Below, piece by piece: positions 6,448 to 14,311 of a DNA stretch of 32,061 nucleotides; position 1 is the first letter of the stretch; each line of letters begins with the position of its first letter. The notes beneath the pieces were generated by a model. The model was not told the origin of the DNA and did no database searches. It saw only the letters and a program-made list of their open reading frames with translations. Made by a program: the position numbers and the translations under genes. Source of the stretch: Pseudomonadota bacterium (GTDB lineage: Bacteria; Pseudomonadota; Alphaproteobacteria; CACIAM-22H2); NCBI GenBank assembly GCA_016201015.1, contig JACQDQ010000227.1:1-32061 (forward strand). The letters run 5' to 3'.

Positions 6448-7656
6448 ATGCGCGACGGCAGCGACTCTAGCATGCAGATTGCGACGCCGGAACCATCCTC
6501 ATCGGCGCATGCGCCGACGGTACTGCAGGTACTGCCGAGCCTGGTGACCGGCGGAGTCGAGCGCGGCACGGTCGACATTGCCGCCGCGCTGGTGCAGGCC
6601 GGCTGGCGCGCGGTCGTGGCCTCGGCCGGCGGATCGATGGTGCGCGAGGTGGAGCGCGTCGGCGCGAAGCATGTCGCGCTGCGCGTCGACTCGAAAAATC
6701 CCCTGGTGGTCCGCAAGAATGTCGGCCGGTTGCTCGACATCATCGCGCGCTTCGACATCGACATCGTGCACGCGCGCAGCCGCGCGCCGGCGTGGAGCGC
6801 CTATCGCGCCGCGCAGCGCGCCGGCAAACCCTTCATCACCACCTTTCACGGCACCTACAACGCCGGCAACCGCCTGAAGCGCTGGTACAACTCGGTGATG
6901 ACGCGCGGCACCCGCGTGATCGCGATCTCGGAATTCATCGGCGCCCATGTCGTCGCCGAATACGGGGTCGATCCCGCACGCGTGCGCGTGATTCCGCGCG
7001 GTATCGACTTGACGCGCTTCGATCCGCGGCGCGTGGCGGCGGAGCGCGTCATCCGCTTGGCCAAGGATTGGCGGCTGCCCGACGGCGCGCCGATCATCAT
7101 GCTGCCCGGGCGACTGACGCGCTGGAAGGGGCAGACCGTGCTGATCGAGGCGCTGGCGCGGCTCGGCCGTCGCGACATCTGCTGTCTGCTCATCGGCTCC
7201 GACCAGGGACGGGTAAGCTATCGCAAGGAGCTGCTGCGCCTGATCCGCGCGCGCGACCTCGAGGGCGTGGTGCGCGCGGTCGATCACTGTCGCGACATGC
7301 CGGCCGCGTTCATGCTCGCCGATGTCGTCGTCTCGGCCTCGACCGATCCCGAGGCCTTCGGCCGCATCGTCGCCGAGGCACAGGCGATGGGCCGTCCGGT
7401 CATCGCCCCCGATCACGGTGGGGCACGCGAGATCGTGGTGCCGGGCGAGACCGGCTGGCTGGTGCAGCCGGGCGACGTCGAGGCGCTCACGGCGGCGCTC
7501 GACGAGGCGCTGACGCTCGATCGCGCGCAGCGCGAGGTCCTGTTCGTGCGTGCGATCGAGCGTGTGCGCAGCCGCTTCAACCGCGAGGCGATGTGCGCGG
7601 CCACGCTCGATATCTATTCCGAGGTGCTGGCTGAGGCGGCGGGTCCGGGTCGTTGA
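6448..7656 (+). CDS. Glycosyltransferase family 4 (GT-B fold)
   Basis: The 402-residue product has a Rossmann-like N-domain beginning VLQVLPSLVTGGVERGTVD and a C-domain with GRLTRWKG (221-228) and the family EX7E motif (Glu 302 in PEAFGRIVAE, Glu 310), which binds the nucleotide-sugar donor. Such retaining enzymes add a sugar to LPS core, O-antigen or other glycans. The adjacent GT9 gene points to LPS or lipid-linked glycan assembly at the cytoplasmic face of the inner membrane (inference). ATG 6448 is used; ATG 6472 would remove eight residues and fits the conserved start about equally well. The TGA stop overlaps the TTG start of the next gene as TTGA. Confidence 0.9.
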   Translation: MRDGSDSSMQIATPEPSSSAHAPTVLQVLPSLVTGGVERGTVDIAAALVQAGWRAVVASAGGSMVREVERVGAKHVALRVDSKNPLVVRKNVGRLLDIIARFDIDIVHARSRAPAWSAYRAAQRAGKPFITTFHGTYNAGNRLKRWYNSVMTRGTRVIAISEFIGAHVVAEYGVDPARVRVIPRGIDLTRFDPRRVAAERVIRLAKDWRLPDGAPIIMLPGRLTRWKGQTVLIEALARLGRRDICCLLIGSDQGRVSYRKELLRLIRARDLEGVVRAVDHCRDMPAAFMLADVVVSASTDPEAFGRIVAEAQAMGRPVIAPDHGGAREIVVPGETGWLVQPGDVEALTAALDEALTLDRAQREVLFVRAIERVRSRFNREAMCAATLDIYSEVLAEAAGPGR

Positions 7657-8588
7657 GCACGCGCGTCTTGGTGATCAAGTTCGGTGCGCTCGGCGACGTC
7701 GTTCAAGCGCTGGGCCCGCTGGCGGCGATCCGGCATGCGCACCGGGAGGCGCGGATCACCGCGCTGACCGCGCCGCCCTTCGCCGACCTGCTTGCGGCCT
7801 CGCCCTATGTCGACGAGGTGTGGGCCGATACCCGCCCGCCCGTCTGGCGCGTCGACGCGCTGGTCGCGCTGCGCCGCCGGCTGCGCCGGGCACGATACGC
7901 GATGGTCTACGACCTGCAGACCTCGGCGCGGAGCGGCTGGTATTTCCACTTGCTGGGTCCGGGCGCGCGACCGCCTTGGTCGGGTATCGCGCGCGGCTGC
8001 TCGCATCCGCACGCCAATCCGGCACGTGACGGCATGCATACGCTCGACCGCCAGGCCGAGCAGCTCGGGATGGCCGGGATCGCCGTGACGCCGCCGCCGG
8101 ACGCGAGCTGGCTCACCGCCGATATCGGCCGCTTCGACTTGCGCCCGCCCTTTGCGCTGCTGGCGCCGGGCGGTTCGGCGGACCGACCGGCGAAGCGCTG
8201 GCCGGTCGAACGCTACGCGGCCCTGGCGCGCGGGCTCGCGGCGCGCGGCATCACGCCGGTTGTTCTTGGCACCGCGGCGGAGCGGCCGCTCGCGGCGGCA
8301 ATCGTTGCGGCCACGCCCGGCACGCGCGATCTCACCAGCCAGACGAGCCTCGGCGAGATCGCCGCACTCGCGCGCGCGGCCGTGGTGGCGGTCGGCAACG
8401 ACACCGGGCCGATGCATCTGATCGCCGTGGCCGGCGCCCCGTCGGTCGTTCTGTTCTCGGCCGAATCCGATCCCGCGCTCTGCGCGCCGCGCGGCCCCGC
8501 CGTGCGCGTGCTGCGCCGTCTCGCGCTCGCCGACCTGCCGGCGGCGGAGGTGGAGGCGACGCTGCGGTCCATCGCCGGCATGCGTTGA
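7653..8588 (+). CDS. Glycosyltransferase family 9 (ADP-heptose:LPS heptosyltransferase-like)
   Basis: The 311-residue protein begins MSTRVLVIKFGALGDVVQA, the typical GT9 N-terminus, and has the donor-binding segment VAVGNDTGPMHLIA near residue 245 followed by a conserved PSVVLFS strand. GT9 enzymes transfer heptose or related sugars to the inner core of LPS. The start codon is TTG at 7653, chosen because it gives the family N-terminus and sits in a TTGA overlap with the upstream stop, implying translational coupling. The specific acceptor cannot be inferred. thrS follows about 200 bases downstream. Confidence 0.9.
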   Translation: MSTRVLVIKFGALGDVVQALGPLAAIRHAHREARITALTAPPFADLLAASPYVDEVWADTRPPVWRVDALVALRRRLRRARYAMVYDLQTSARSGWYFHLLGPGARPPWSGIARGCSHPHANPARDGMHTLDRQAEQLGMAGIAVTPPPDASWLTADIGRFDLRPPFALLAPGGSADRPAKRWPVERYAALARGLAARGITPVVLGTAAERPLAAAIVAATPGTRDLTSQTSLGEIAALARAAVVAVGNDTGPMHLIAVAGAPSVVLFSAESDPALCAPRGPAVRVLRRLALADLPAAEVEATLRSIAGMR

Positions 8589-8695
8589 GCGCGATCGGGC
8601 ATCCTCCGTCGCGCGGCCGGCCGCGGCGGGGCACCGCGGGTCCCAAGGACCGCAACGCGGTCGTCGCATTTCTCAAGCGCCATCTCGCCGCGTAG
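8585..8695 (+). CDS. Possible coupled small protein, 36 aa
   Basis: A TTG at 8585 overlaps the GT9 stop in the same TTGA arrangement as the preceding gene junction and opens a 36-codon frame. The N-terminal half is Arg/Gly/Pro-rich, and the C-terminal half (PKDRNAVVAFLKRHLAA) would form an amphipathic helix. The codon pattern near the end is compatible with coding. There is no homology I recognise and GC-rich DNA yields such frames by chance, so this is tentative. Confidence 0.25.
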   Translation: MSAIGHPPSRGRPRRGTAGPKDRNAVVAFLKRHLAA

Positions 8696-8720
8696 CAACG
8701 ACCGACGCAGCCGCCGTGCC

Positions 8721-8748
8721 TTGACAGGCGGCGGATTCCTTCTAGATT
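8721..8748 (+). promoter_or_regulatory. Sigma-70-type promoter for thrS
   Basis: TTGACA (8721-8726, consensus) is separated by 16 bases from TAGATT (8743-8748, 4 of 6 to consensus). This puts transcription start near 8755, about 36 bases before the thrS ATG. The -35 box lies in the loop of a GCCGCC/GGCGGC inverted repeat (8710-8732), which could be a regulatory site. Confidence 0.6.
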
Positions 8749-8790
8749 GCGGCGAATTCACGTGATTTTCTCCCGTATCGGTAGGGTCAT

Positions 8791-10737
8791 ATGGTGGCGA
8801 TCCGGCTGCCCGACGGCAGCACGAAGAATTTTCCTGGCGCGGTGACGGGCGCCGAGGTCGCGGCGGCGATCGGCCCCGGGCTGGCGCGCGCCGCGCTTGC
8901 CATGAAGATCGACGGCGCGCTGGCCGATCTGAAGACGGTCATCGCGCGCGACGCCGCGGTGGAGATCGTCACCGCGAAATCGCCCGAGGCGCTCGGCCTC
9001 ATCCGCCACGACGCCGCGCATGTGCTCGCCCAGGCGGTGCAGGAGCTCTATCCCGGCACCCAGATCACCTTCGGCCCGGCGATCGAGGACGGATTTTATT
9101 ACGACTTTGCGCGCAACGACACCTTCACGCCCGAGGATTTTCCGAAGATCGAGGCGCGGATGCGCGAGATCGTCGACCGCAATCTCGACATCGCCCGCGA
9201 AGTGTGGTCGCGCGACGACGCGGCGCGCCATTTCGCGCAGATCGGCGAAAAGTACAAGGCCGAGTGGGTGCGTGAGATTCCCGACGGCGAGGACATCTCG
9301 ATTTACCGCCAGGGCGACTGGCTCGACCTCTGCACCGGCCCGCATCTGCCGTCCACCGGCAAGCTGCCGAAGGCCTTCAAGCTTACCAAGGTGTCGGGCG
9401 CCTATTGGCGCGGCGATGCGCGCAACGCGCAGCTGCAGCGCATCTACGGCACGGCATGGGCGAGCGAGGAGCAGCTCAAGGCCTATCTGACGCGGCTGGA
9501 AGAGGCGGAGCGGCGCGACCACCGGCGGCTTGGCCGCGAGATGAACCTGTTTCATTTGCAGGAGGAGGCGGCCGGCGCGGTGTTCTGGCATCCCAAGGGC
9601 TGGACGCTGTTCCGCACGCTCGAATCCTACGTGCGCATGCGCCTCGATCGCGACGGCTATGCCGAGGTGAAGACGCCGCAGATCGTCGATCGCAAGCTGT
9701 GGGAGGCCTCGGGCCACTGGGACAAGTTCAAGGACGCGATGTTCCTGGCGACGCCGCGCGCCGAGGGTGCCGCGGCCGAGGACGGCGGGCGTGTCTACGC
9801 CATCAAGCCGATGAACTGCCCGGGCGCGGTGCAGATTTTCAAGCAGGGCCTCAAGAGCTATCGCGACCTGCCGTTGCGGCTGGCGGAATTCGGCGCCTGC
9901 CACCGCTACGAACCGTCGGGCGCGTTGCATGGCATCATGCGCGTGCGCGCCTTCACCCAGGACGACGCGCATATCTTCTGCACCGAGGACCAGATCACCG
10001 CGGAGAGCATCCGCTTCTGCGATTTGCTGCGCTCGGTCTACGCGGATTTGGGCTTCACCGACGTGCATGTGAAGTTCTCCGACCGGCCGCCGGTGCGCGC
10101 CGGCACCGACGCGATCTGGGACAAGGCCGAACGCGCCCTCGAAGAGGCGTCCAAGGCGGCGGGGCTCGAGACCACGCGCAATCCGGGCGAGGGCGCCTTC
10201 TACGGACCCAAGCTCGAATTCGTGCTGCGCGACGCGATCGGCCGCGACTGGCAGTGCGGCACGCTGCAAGTCGACTTCGTGCTGCCCGAACGGCTCGACG
10301 CCACCTATATCGGCGAGGATGGGCAGAAGCATCGGCCGGTGATGCTCCATCGCGCCATGCTCGGCTCCTTCGAGCGGTTCATGGGCGTGCTGATCGAGCA
10401 CTTTGCGGGTCGCCTGCCGCTGTGGCTGGCGCCCGTCCAGGCGGTGGCCGCGACGATCGTTTCGGATGCCGATGCCTATGCACGCGAGGCGGTCGCGCAG
10501 ATGCAGGCCAACGGGCTGCGCGTCGAGCTCGACCTGCGCAACGAGAAGATCGGCTACAAGGTGCGCGAGCACACGCTCGCCAAGGTGCCGCTGCTCTTCG
10601 CCATCGGCCGCCGCGAGGCGGAGAAGCGCACCGTGGCGCTGCGGCGGCTCGGCTCCGAGGCGCAAGAAACCCTTGCGCTTGACGAGGCCATCGCTAAAGT
10701 CAGGAACGAGGCGCAGGTACCGCGCGCCGCGCGTTAA
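8791..10737 (+). CDS. thrS: Threonyl-tRNA synthetase
   Basis: The 648-residue protein is full length for ThrRS. It has an N-terminal TGS domain (about 1-62), the editing domain with [12 protein letters not shown] and YYDF (about 70-230), and a class II catalytic core. Zinc-ligand context is visible at [10 protein letters not shown], and motif 2 at [20 protein letters not shown]. The third zinc-ligand/motif 3 region reads [20 protein letters not shown], followed by the anticodon-binding domain starting PLWLAPVQ. It charges tRNA-Thr in the cytosol. ATG 8791 follows TAGGGTCAT. It opens the thrS-infC-rpmI-rplT-pheS-pheT cluster. I cannot see the tRNA-like operator hairpins used for autoregulation in E. 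coli. Confidence 0.98.
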   Translation: MVAIRLPDGSTKNFPGAVTGAEVAAAIGPGLARAALAMKIDGALADLKTVIARDAAVEIVTAKSPEALGLIRHDAAHVLAQAVQELYPGTQITFGPAIEDGFYYDFARNDTFTPEDFPKIEARMREIVDRNLDIAREVWSRDDAARHFAQIGEKYKAEWVREIPDGEDISIYRQGDWLDLCTGPHLPSTGKLPKAFKLTKVSGAYWRGDARNAQLQRIYGTAWASEEQLKAYLTRLEEAERRDHRRLGREMNLFHLQEEAAGAVFWHPKGWTLFRTLESYVRMRLDRDGYAEVKTPQIVDRKLWEASGHWDKFKDAMFLATPRAEGAAAEDGGRVYAIKPMNCPGAVQIFKQGLKSYRDLPLRLAEFGACHRYEPSGALHGIMRVRAFTQDDAHIFCTEDQITAESIRFCDLLRSVYADLGFTDVHVKFSDRPPVRAGTDAIWDKAERALEEASKAAGLETTRNPGEGAFYGPKLEFVLRDAIGRDWQCGTLQVDFVLPERLDATYIGEDGQKHRPVMLHRAMLGSFERFMGVLIEHFAGRLPLWLAPVQAVAATIVSDADAYAREAVAQMQANGLRVELDLRNEKIGYKVREHTLAKVPLLFAIGRREAEKRTVALRRLGSEAQETLALDEAIAKVRNEAQVPRAAR

Positions 10738-10769
10738 CCGCGCCTTAATCATGTCGTAACCAAGCTGCT

Positions 10770-10798
10770 CTCGCCGGTGACAGGCCATCTGCGGCGAG
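10770..10798 (+). other. Hairpin in the thrS-infC intergenic region
   Basis: CTCGCCG (10770-10776) pairs with CGGCGAG (10792-10798) around a 15-base loop, ending 13 bases before the infC ribosome-binding site. There is no T-tract, so it is not an intrinsic terminator. It may be part of the infC leader or chance. Confidence 0.3.
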
Positions 10799-10810
10799 GC
10801 CGGCGTAAGA

Positions 10811-10828
10811 GAAGGAGAAGTCTCGATC
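10811..10828 (+). promoter_or_regulatory. Shine-Dalgarno that selects the AUC start of infC
   Basis: GAAGGAG at 10811-10817 is followed after 8 bases by ATC at 10826-10828, in frame with IF3. This is the only well-spaced ribosome-binding site upstream of infC. Confidence 0.65.
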
Positions 10829-11362
10829 GCTCGATACTCGATGGAGTCCGCGCCGGCCAAAGACGGCCCGCGCATCAACGACCAGATCGACACGCCAACG
10901 ATTCGGCTGGTCGATCAGACCGGGGGGATGGTGGGAGTGGTGACCCTGCACGAGGGTCTGCAAAAGGCCTACGAGGCCGGCCTCGATCTCGTCGAGGTTT
11001 CTCCCAATGCCGATCCGCCCGTCTGCAAGCTGCTCGATGTGGGCAAATACAAGTACGAGATCCAGAAAAAGAAGAACGAAGCCCGCAAAAAGCAGAAGGT
11101 CATCGAGATCAAGGAGATCAAGATGCGGCCGGGCATCGACGACCATGACTACGAGGTGAAGCGCCGCTCGATGGTTCGCTTCCTCGAAGAGGGCGACAAG
11201 GTCAAGGTGACCTTGCGCTTTCGCGGGCGCGAGATGGTGCACCAGGAGCTCGGCGCCAAGGTCCTCGATCGCGTCAAGGCCGATCTCGCGGAAATCGCCA
11301 AGATCGAACAGACGCCGAGAATGGAAGGCCGCCAGATCACCATGGTCATGGCGCCGAAATAG
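10826..11362 (+). CDS. infC: Translation initiation factor IF-3, probable AUC start
   Basis: The 178-residue reading contains both IF3 domains: the N-domain with [25 protein letters not shown] and [18 protein letters not shown], and the C-domain with [16 protein letters not shown] and [16 protein letters not shown]3 binds the 30S subunit and rejects non-AUG/GUG/UUG starts. The ATG at 10841 is 23 bases from the strong Shine-Dalgarno GAAGGAG (10811-10817), too far. An in-frame ATC at 10826 is 8 bases from it and gives a start [10 protein letters not shown]. No ATG, GTG or TTG occurs in frame between the preceding stop (10778) and 10841. Rare starts on infC are known as an autoregulation device (AUU in E. 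coli). The ATG-start alternative is 173 residues. Confidence 0.9.
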   Translation: MARYSMESAPAKDGPRINDQIDTPTIRLVDQTGGMVGVVTLHEGLQKAYEAGLDLVEVSPNADPPVCKLLDVGKYKYEIQKKKNEARKKQKVIEIKEIKMRPGIDDHDYEVKRRSMVRFLEEGDKVKVTLRFRGREMVHQELGAKVLDRVKADLAEIAKIEQTPRMEGRQITMVMAPK

Positions 11363-11538
11363 CGCGTTGGCGGAGCGCGCGGCCTTGCGCTTCACGACGG
11401 TCGACTTAGGCTCGGCTTGACCTATCTCAACGCCGGGTATCGCGCGGCGATATGGTCTGGCTTGCGAGCCCAGATGCTGGGCGCGGTGCGGTGGTTGTTG
11501 ACGGCCAGGATGTGCACGAGGGGGCCCACGCCGTGACG

Positions 11539-12360
11539 ATGAAGACGATCCTGGTGCACCTCGCCGATGACGCGGACTGCGCCGGACGCCTGCGCGCCGC
11601 TCTCGCCTTCGCCAGGCACTTCGGCGCGCATGTCAGCGGCGTCTACACCTCGCCGCGGCCCGAGCCGCCGCCAGTGCTGCTCGGCCGTGGCGCATCGCTC
11701 GGGTTCGTCGATGAGGCGGCGGCGCTTCTGCGCAAACACGCCGCTGCGAGCGAATCGATGTTTCGCAAGAGCTGCGACGCGGAGAACGTGCCGCATGATT
11801 GGCGTCACGAGTTGGGCGATCCCACCGATTCTCTGGCCCGCCGGCTGCACTATGCGGACGTCGCATTCGTCAGCCAGTCGGCGCCGAACGCCGTGAAGGC
11901 GGCGGCGCTGCTCTATCTGCCCGACCATCTGGCGATGATGGCCGATGGTCCGGTTGTCGTCATGCCGCACGGCGCGCCACCGCGCTCGCTGGGACATGTC
12001 GTGCTGATCGGTTGGAAGCCGTGTCGCGAAGCTGGCCGTGCGGTGCGCGATGCCCTGCCGGTTCTCGCGGCGGCCGATCGCGTCGCGATCCTCACGGTCG
12101 GCAAAGGCGAGGAGCTGCGGGAGTCCGGGGCGGCGCTCGCGGCGCGGCTCAATCGTCAGGGCATCGCCGCCGAGCCACATCACCGCGACGCAGCGGATAA
12201 CGAGGCCGCTGCCGCCCTCCTCGACGAGGCCGGCCGCATGGAAGCCGATCTCGTGGTCATGGGCGCCTATGGCCGCTCGCGGTTGAGCGAACTGGTGCTG
12301 GGCGGCGTCACGCGCCACACGCTCGCCGCGATGCGGGTGCCGGTCCTGATGTCGCATTAG
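11539..12360 (+). CDS. Universal stress protein, tandem UspA-type domains
   Basis: The 273-residue protein starts MKTILVHLADD and has two Usp folds. The first (about 1-140) is divergent. The second (about 150-273) ends with the nucleotide-binding pattern DLVVMGAYGRSRLSELVLGGVTRHTLAAMRVPVLMSH, close to the classical G-2x-G-9x-G-(S/T) motif with Thr in place. Usp proteins bind ATP or act as stress chaperones in the cytoplasm. GTG 11533 is an alternative start two codons upstream. It sits between infC and rpmI, which are adjacent in most bacteria. Upstream, TTGACC (11417-11422) and TATCGC (11438-11443) with a 15-base spacer form a weak promoter candidate. Confidence 0.88.
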   Translation: MKTILVHLADDADCAGRLRAALAFARHFGAHVSGVYTSPRPEPPPVLLGRGASLGFVDEAAALLRKHAAASESMFRKSCDAENVPHDWRHELGDPTDSLARRLHYADVAFVSQSAPNAVKAAALLYLPDHLAMMADGPVVVMPHGAPPRSLGHVVLIGWKPCREAGRAVRDALPVLAAADRVAILTVGKGEELRESGAALAARLNRQGIAAEPHHRDAADNEAAAALLDEAGRMEADLVVMGAYGRSRLSELVLGGVTRHTLAAMRVPVLMSH

Positions 12361-12426
12361 TCGCCCGTGAGGCCGGCCTTCCAAGGTTTCCAAAGGCTTA
12401 GCTTCAGGCGCGAGCGACGATAAGCC

Positions 12427-12455
12427 TTGCGTCGGCGGCGGCCGCCCGCTATAAA
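12427..12455 (+). promoter_or_regulatory. Promoter for the rpmI-rplT leader transcript
   Basis: TTGCGT (12427-12432) and TATAAA (12450-12455, 5 of 6 to consensus) are separated by exactly 17 bases. The expected start near 12462 lies immediately before the structured leader described next. Confidence 0.6.
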
Positions 12456-12461
12456 CGCGGC

Positions 12462-12567
12462 CTTGCGCGAGCGGCCACGGCCGGGCTCGATGAGCCCCTG
12501 CGGGCATGCCCAACCGCTCGCAATCAAGGGCCTTCGCGGCCCTTCACTTATGCGACGGAGGTACCAA
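12462..12567 (+). ncRNA. Structured 5' leader of rpmI-rplT, candidate ribosomal-protein autoregulatory RNA
   Basis: A closing stem GCGAGCGG (12467-12474) with CCGCTCGC (12514-12521) encloses two hairpins: GGGCTC (12483-12488) with GAGCCC (12492-12497) and GGG (12502-12504) with CCC (12509-12511). Together they form a three-way junction. A separate hairpin AAGGGCC (12526-12532) with GGCCCTT (12538-12544) follows. Then comes the rpmI Shine-Dalgarno GGAGGT at 12557-12562. L20 is known to repress its own operon through leader RNA in E. coli and Bacillus, so this RNA may bind L20. The match to a named leader family was not tested. Confidence 0.55.
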
Positions 12568-12765
12568 ATGCCCAAGCTCAGGACGAAGTCGAGCGCGAAG
12601 AAGCGCTTCGGCTTGACCGGACGCGGCAAGGTGAAGAGGGCGCACGCCTTCAAGCAGCACAATCTGCGCAAGCGCTCGAAGGATATGAAGCGCAAGGCGC
12701 GGGGCACGACTCTGCTTGCTCCTGGCGATGCCGCCAAGATCAAGCGCCATTTCCTGCACGTCTGA
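12568..12765 (+). CDS. rpmI: 50S ribosomal protein L35
   Basis: The 65-residue highly basic product begins MPKLRTKSSAKKRF and contains the L35 signature KRAHAFKQHNLRKRSKDMKR-type region, ending KRHFLHV. It binds 23S rRNA in the large subunit. The start is fixed by the strong GGAGGT ribosome-binding site 5 bases upstream. rplT follows after 15 bases with GAAGGGAG as its own site, so the two are one operon. The operon appears to have its own promoter and leader rather than depending on infC. Confidence 0.97.
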   Translation: MPKLRTKSSAKKRFGLTGRGKVKRAHAFKQHNLRKRSKDMKRKARGTTLLAPGDAAKIKRHFLHV

Positions 12766-12780
12766 GGAAGGGAGCGCGCC

Positions 12781-13146
12781 ATGGCACGCGTCAAACGGGG
12801 CGTTGCGGGACATGCCCGTCACAAGAAGGTGCTCGAGCTGGCCAAGGGCTATGTCGGCCGCTCGCACAATACATTTCGCCCGGCGCTCGAGAAGGTCGAG
12901 AAGGGGCTGCGCTATGCCTACCGCGACCGGCGCAACAAGAAGCGCGACTTCCGCCGCTTGTGGATTTTGCGCATCAACGCCGGCGCGCGCGCCGAGGGCC
13001 TCACCTATTCGCAATTCGTCGCCGGTTTGAAGCGCGCCGGCATCGCGCTCGACCGCAAGGCGCTCGCCGACATCGCGGTGACTGACCCGGCCGGCTTTAG
13101 CGGCTTAGTCGCCCAGGCCAAGGCCGCCCTGGGGTCCGCCGCCTAA
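12781..13146 (+). CDS. rplT: 50S ribosomal protein L20
   Basis: The 121-residue basic protein begins [19 protein letters not shown] and contains the L20 core [29 protein letters not shown] and [17 protein letters not shown]20 is needed for early 50S assembly, binds 23S rRNA, and in several bacteria represses its own operon through a leader RNA that mimics that site; the leader at 12462-12567 is the obvious candidate target here. The length is normal, and the C-terminal extension (from about residue 105) is common in this class. An intrinsic terminator follows 26 bases after the stop. Confidence 0.98.
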   Translation: MARVKRGVAGHARHKKVLELAKGYVGRSHNTFRPALEKVEKGLRYAYRDRRNKKRDFRRLWILRINAGARAEGLTYSQFVAGLKRAGIALDRKALADIAVTDPAGFSGLVAQAKAALGSAA

Positions 13147-13166
13147 TCGACGGAGGACTCGACCGC

Positions 13167-13210
13167 AAAAAGGGGAGGCCTGGCTCCAGTCAGGCCTCCC
13201 TTTTCGTTTT
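13167..13210 (+). terminator. Intrinsic terminator between rplT and pheS
   Basis: GGGAGGCCTG (13173-13182) and CAGGCCTCCC (13191-13200) form a perfect 10-bp stem with an 8-base loop, preceded by a run of A and followed by TTTTCGTTTT. It is the strongest terminator in the window. It ends only about 10 bases before the pheS GTG, so it may act as an attenuator for pheST. Confidence 0.9.
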
Positions 13211-13219
13211 TGGGAAATT

Positions 13220-14311
13220 GTGAGCACGCACATGTTGGACGAAGTCGAAAAGATACGGCGCGTTATCGGCGGGGCGATCGCCGCCGCTGCTGCGCAAGCC
13301 GATCTCGAGGCGCTGCGCGTCGATGCGCTGGGCCGCAAGGGACGGCTGACCGAGCTGATGAAGGGTCTCGGCCGGTTGCCGCCCGAGCAGCGTCGCCAGG
13401 CCGGCGCAACGCTGAACGCGCTCAAGGACGAGCTCACCGCCGCGATCGAGGCGCGCGCCAAGGCGCTTGCCGCGTCCGAGCTGACGCGCCGGCTCGACGC
13501 CGAGCGCGTCGACGTGACGCTGCCGGTCCGGCCGCAGCCCGAGGGCCGCATCCATCCCATCTCGCAGACCATCGACGAAATGGTGGCGATCTTCGGCGAG
13601 ATGGGCTTCAAGGTCGCCGAGGGGCCGGACATCGAGGACGATTTCCACAACTTCACCGCTCTCAACATTCCGCCCGAGCATCCGGCGCGGCAGAGCCACG
13701 ATACGTTCTATCTGGCAGGCGATGGAGCGGCCGCCCCCAAGCTGCTGCGCACGCATACCTCGCCGGTGCAGATCCGCACGATGAAGGCGGAGAAGCCGCC
13801 GATCCGCATCATCGTGCCGGGCCGTACCTATCGCGTCGACTACGACGCGACGCACTCGCCGAACTTCCATCAGGTCGAGGGTCTGGTCGTCGACACGACG
13901 ACGCATATGGGCCATCTCAAGGGCTGCCTCGTCGAGTTCGTGCGCGCCTTCTTCGACGTCGCCGACTTGCCGGTGCGCTTCCGCCCGAGCTACTTCCCGT
14001 TCACCGAGCCATCGGCCGAGATGGACATCGGCTGCTCGCGCGCCGGCGGCGAGCTCAAGCTCGGCGCCGGCGGCGACTGGCTGGAGATCCTCGGCTGCGG
14101 CATGGTCCATCCCAAGGTTCTGGCCAATTGCGGCATCGATCCCGCCGAATATCAGGGCTTCGCCTTCGGCATGGGGATTGAGCGCGCGGCGATGCTCAAA
14201 TACGGCATTCCCGATCTACGCACCTTTTATGAGGCGGATTTGCGCTGGCTCAAGCACTACGGCTTCCTGCCGCTCGAGATGCCGAGCATGGTCGGGGGGC
14301 TGGCGCGATGA
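13220..14311 (+). CDS. pheS: Phenylalanyl-tRNA synthetase alpha subunit
   Basis: The 363-residue protein has an N-terminal coiled-coil (about 1-100) that contacts tRNA-Phe, followed by a class II catalytic core. Visible blocks are [54 protein letters not shown] (motif 2) and [19 protein letters not shown] (motif 3). It forms the alpha2beta2 enzyme with PheT. The start is GTG 13220 or ATG 13232; the first has GGGAA close upstream but only 3 bases away, the second is 15 bases from it. The start almost abuts the terminator at 13167-13210, leaving no space for a promoter between them. The stop overlaps pheT by 4 bases (ATGA). Confidence 0.97.
   Translation: MSTHMLDEVEKIRRVIGGAIAAAAAQADLEALRVDALGRKGRLTELMKGLGRLPPEQRRQAGATLNALKDELTAAIEARAKALAASELTRRLDAERVDVTLPVRPQPEGRIHPISQTIDEMVAIFGEMGFKVAEGPDIEDDFHNFTALNIPPEHPARQSHDTFYLAGDGAAAPKLLRTHTSPVQIRTMKAEKPPIRIIVPGRTYRVDYDATHSPNFHQVEGLVVDTTTHMGHLKGCLVEFVRAFFDVADLPVRFRPSYFPFTEPSAEMDIGCSRAGGELKLGAGGDWLEILGCGMVHPKVLANCGIDPAEYQGFAFGMGIERAAMLKYGIPDLRTFYEADLRWLKHYGFLPLEMPSMVGGLAR

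Noticed and set aside
8758-10893. A 711-codon open frame on the - strand opposite thrS
   Set aside because: It is an antisense shadow of a certain thrS gene in GC-rich DNA; the composition is His/Arg/Asp-rich with no domain, and no ribosome-binding site is evident.
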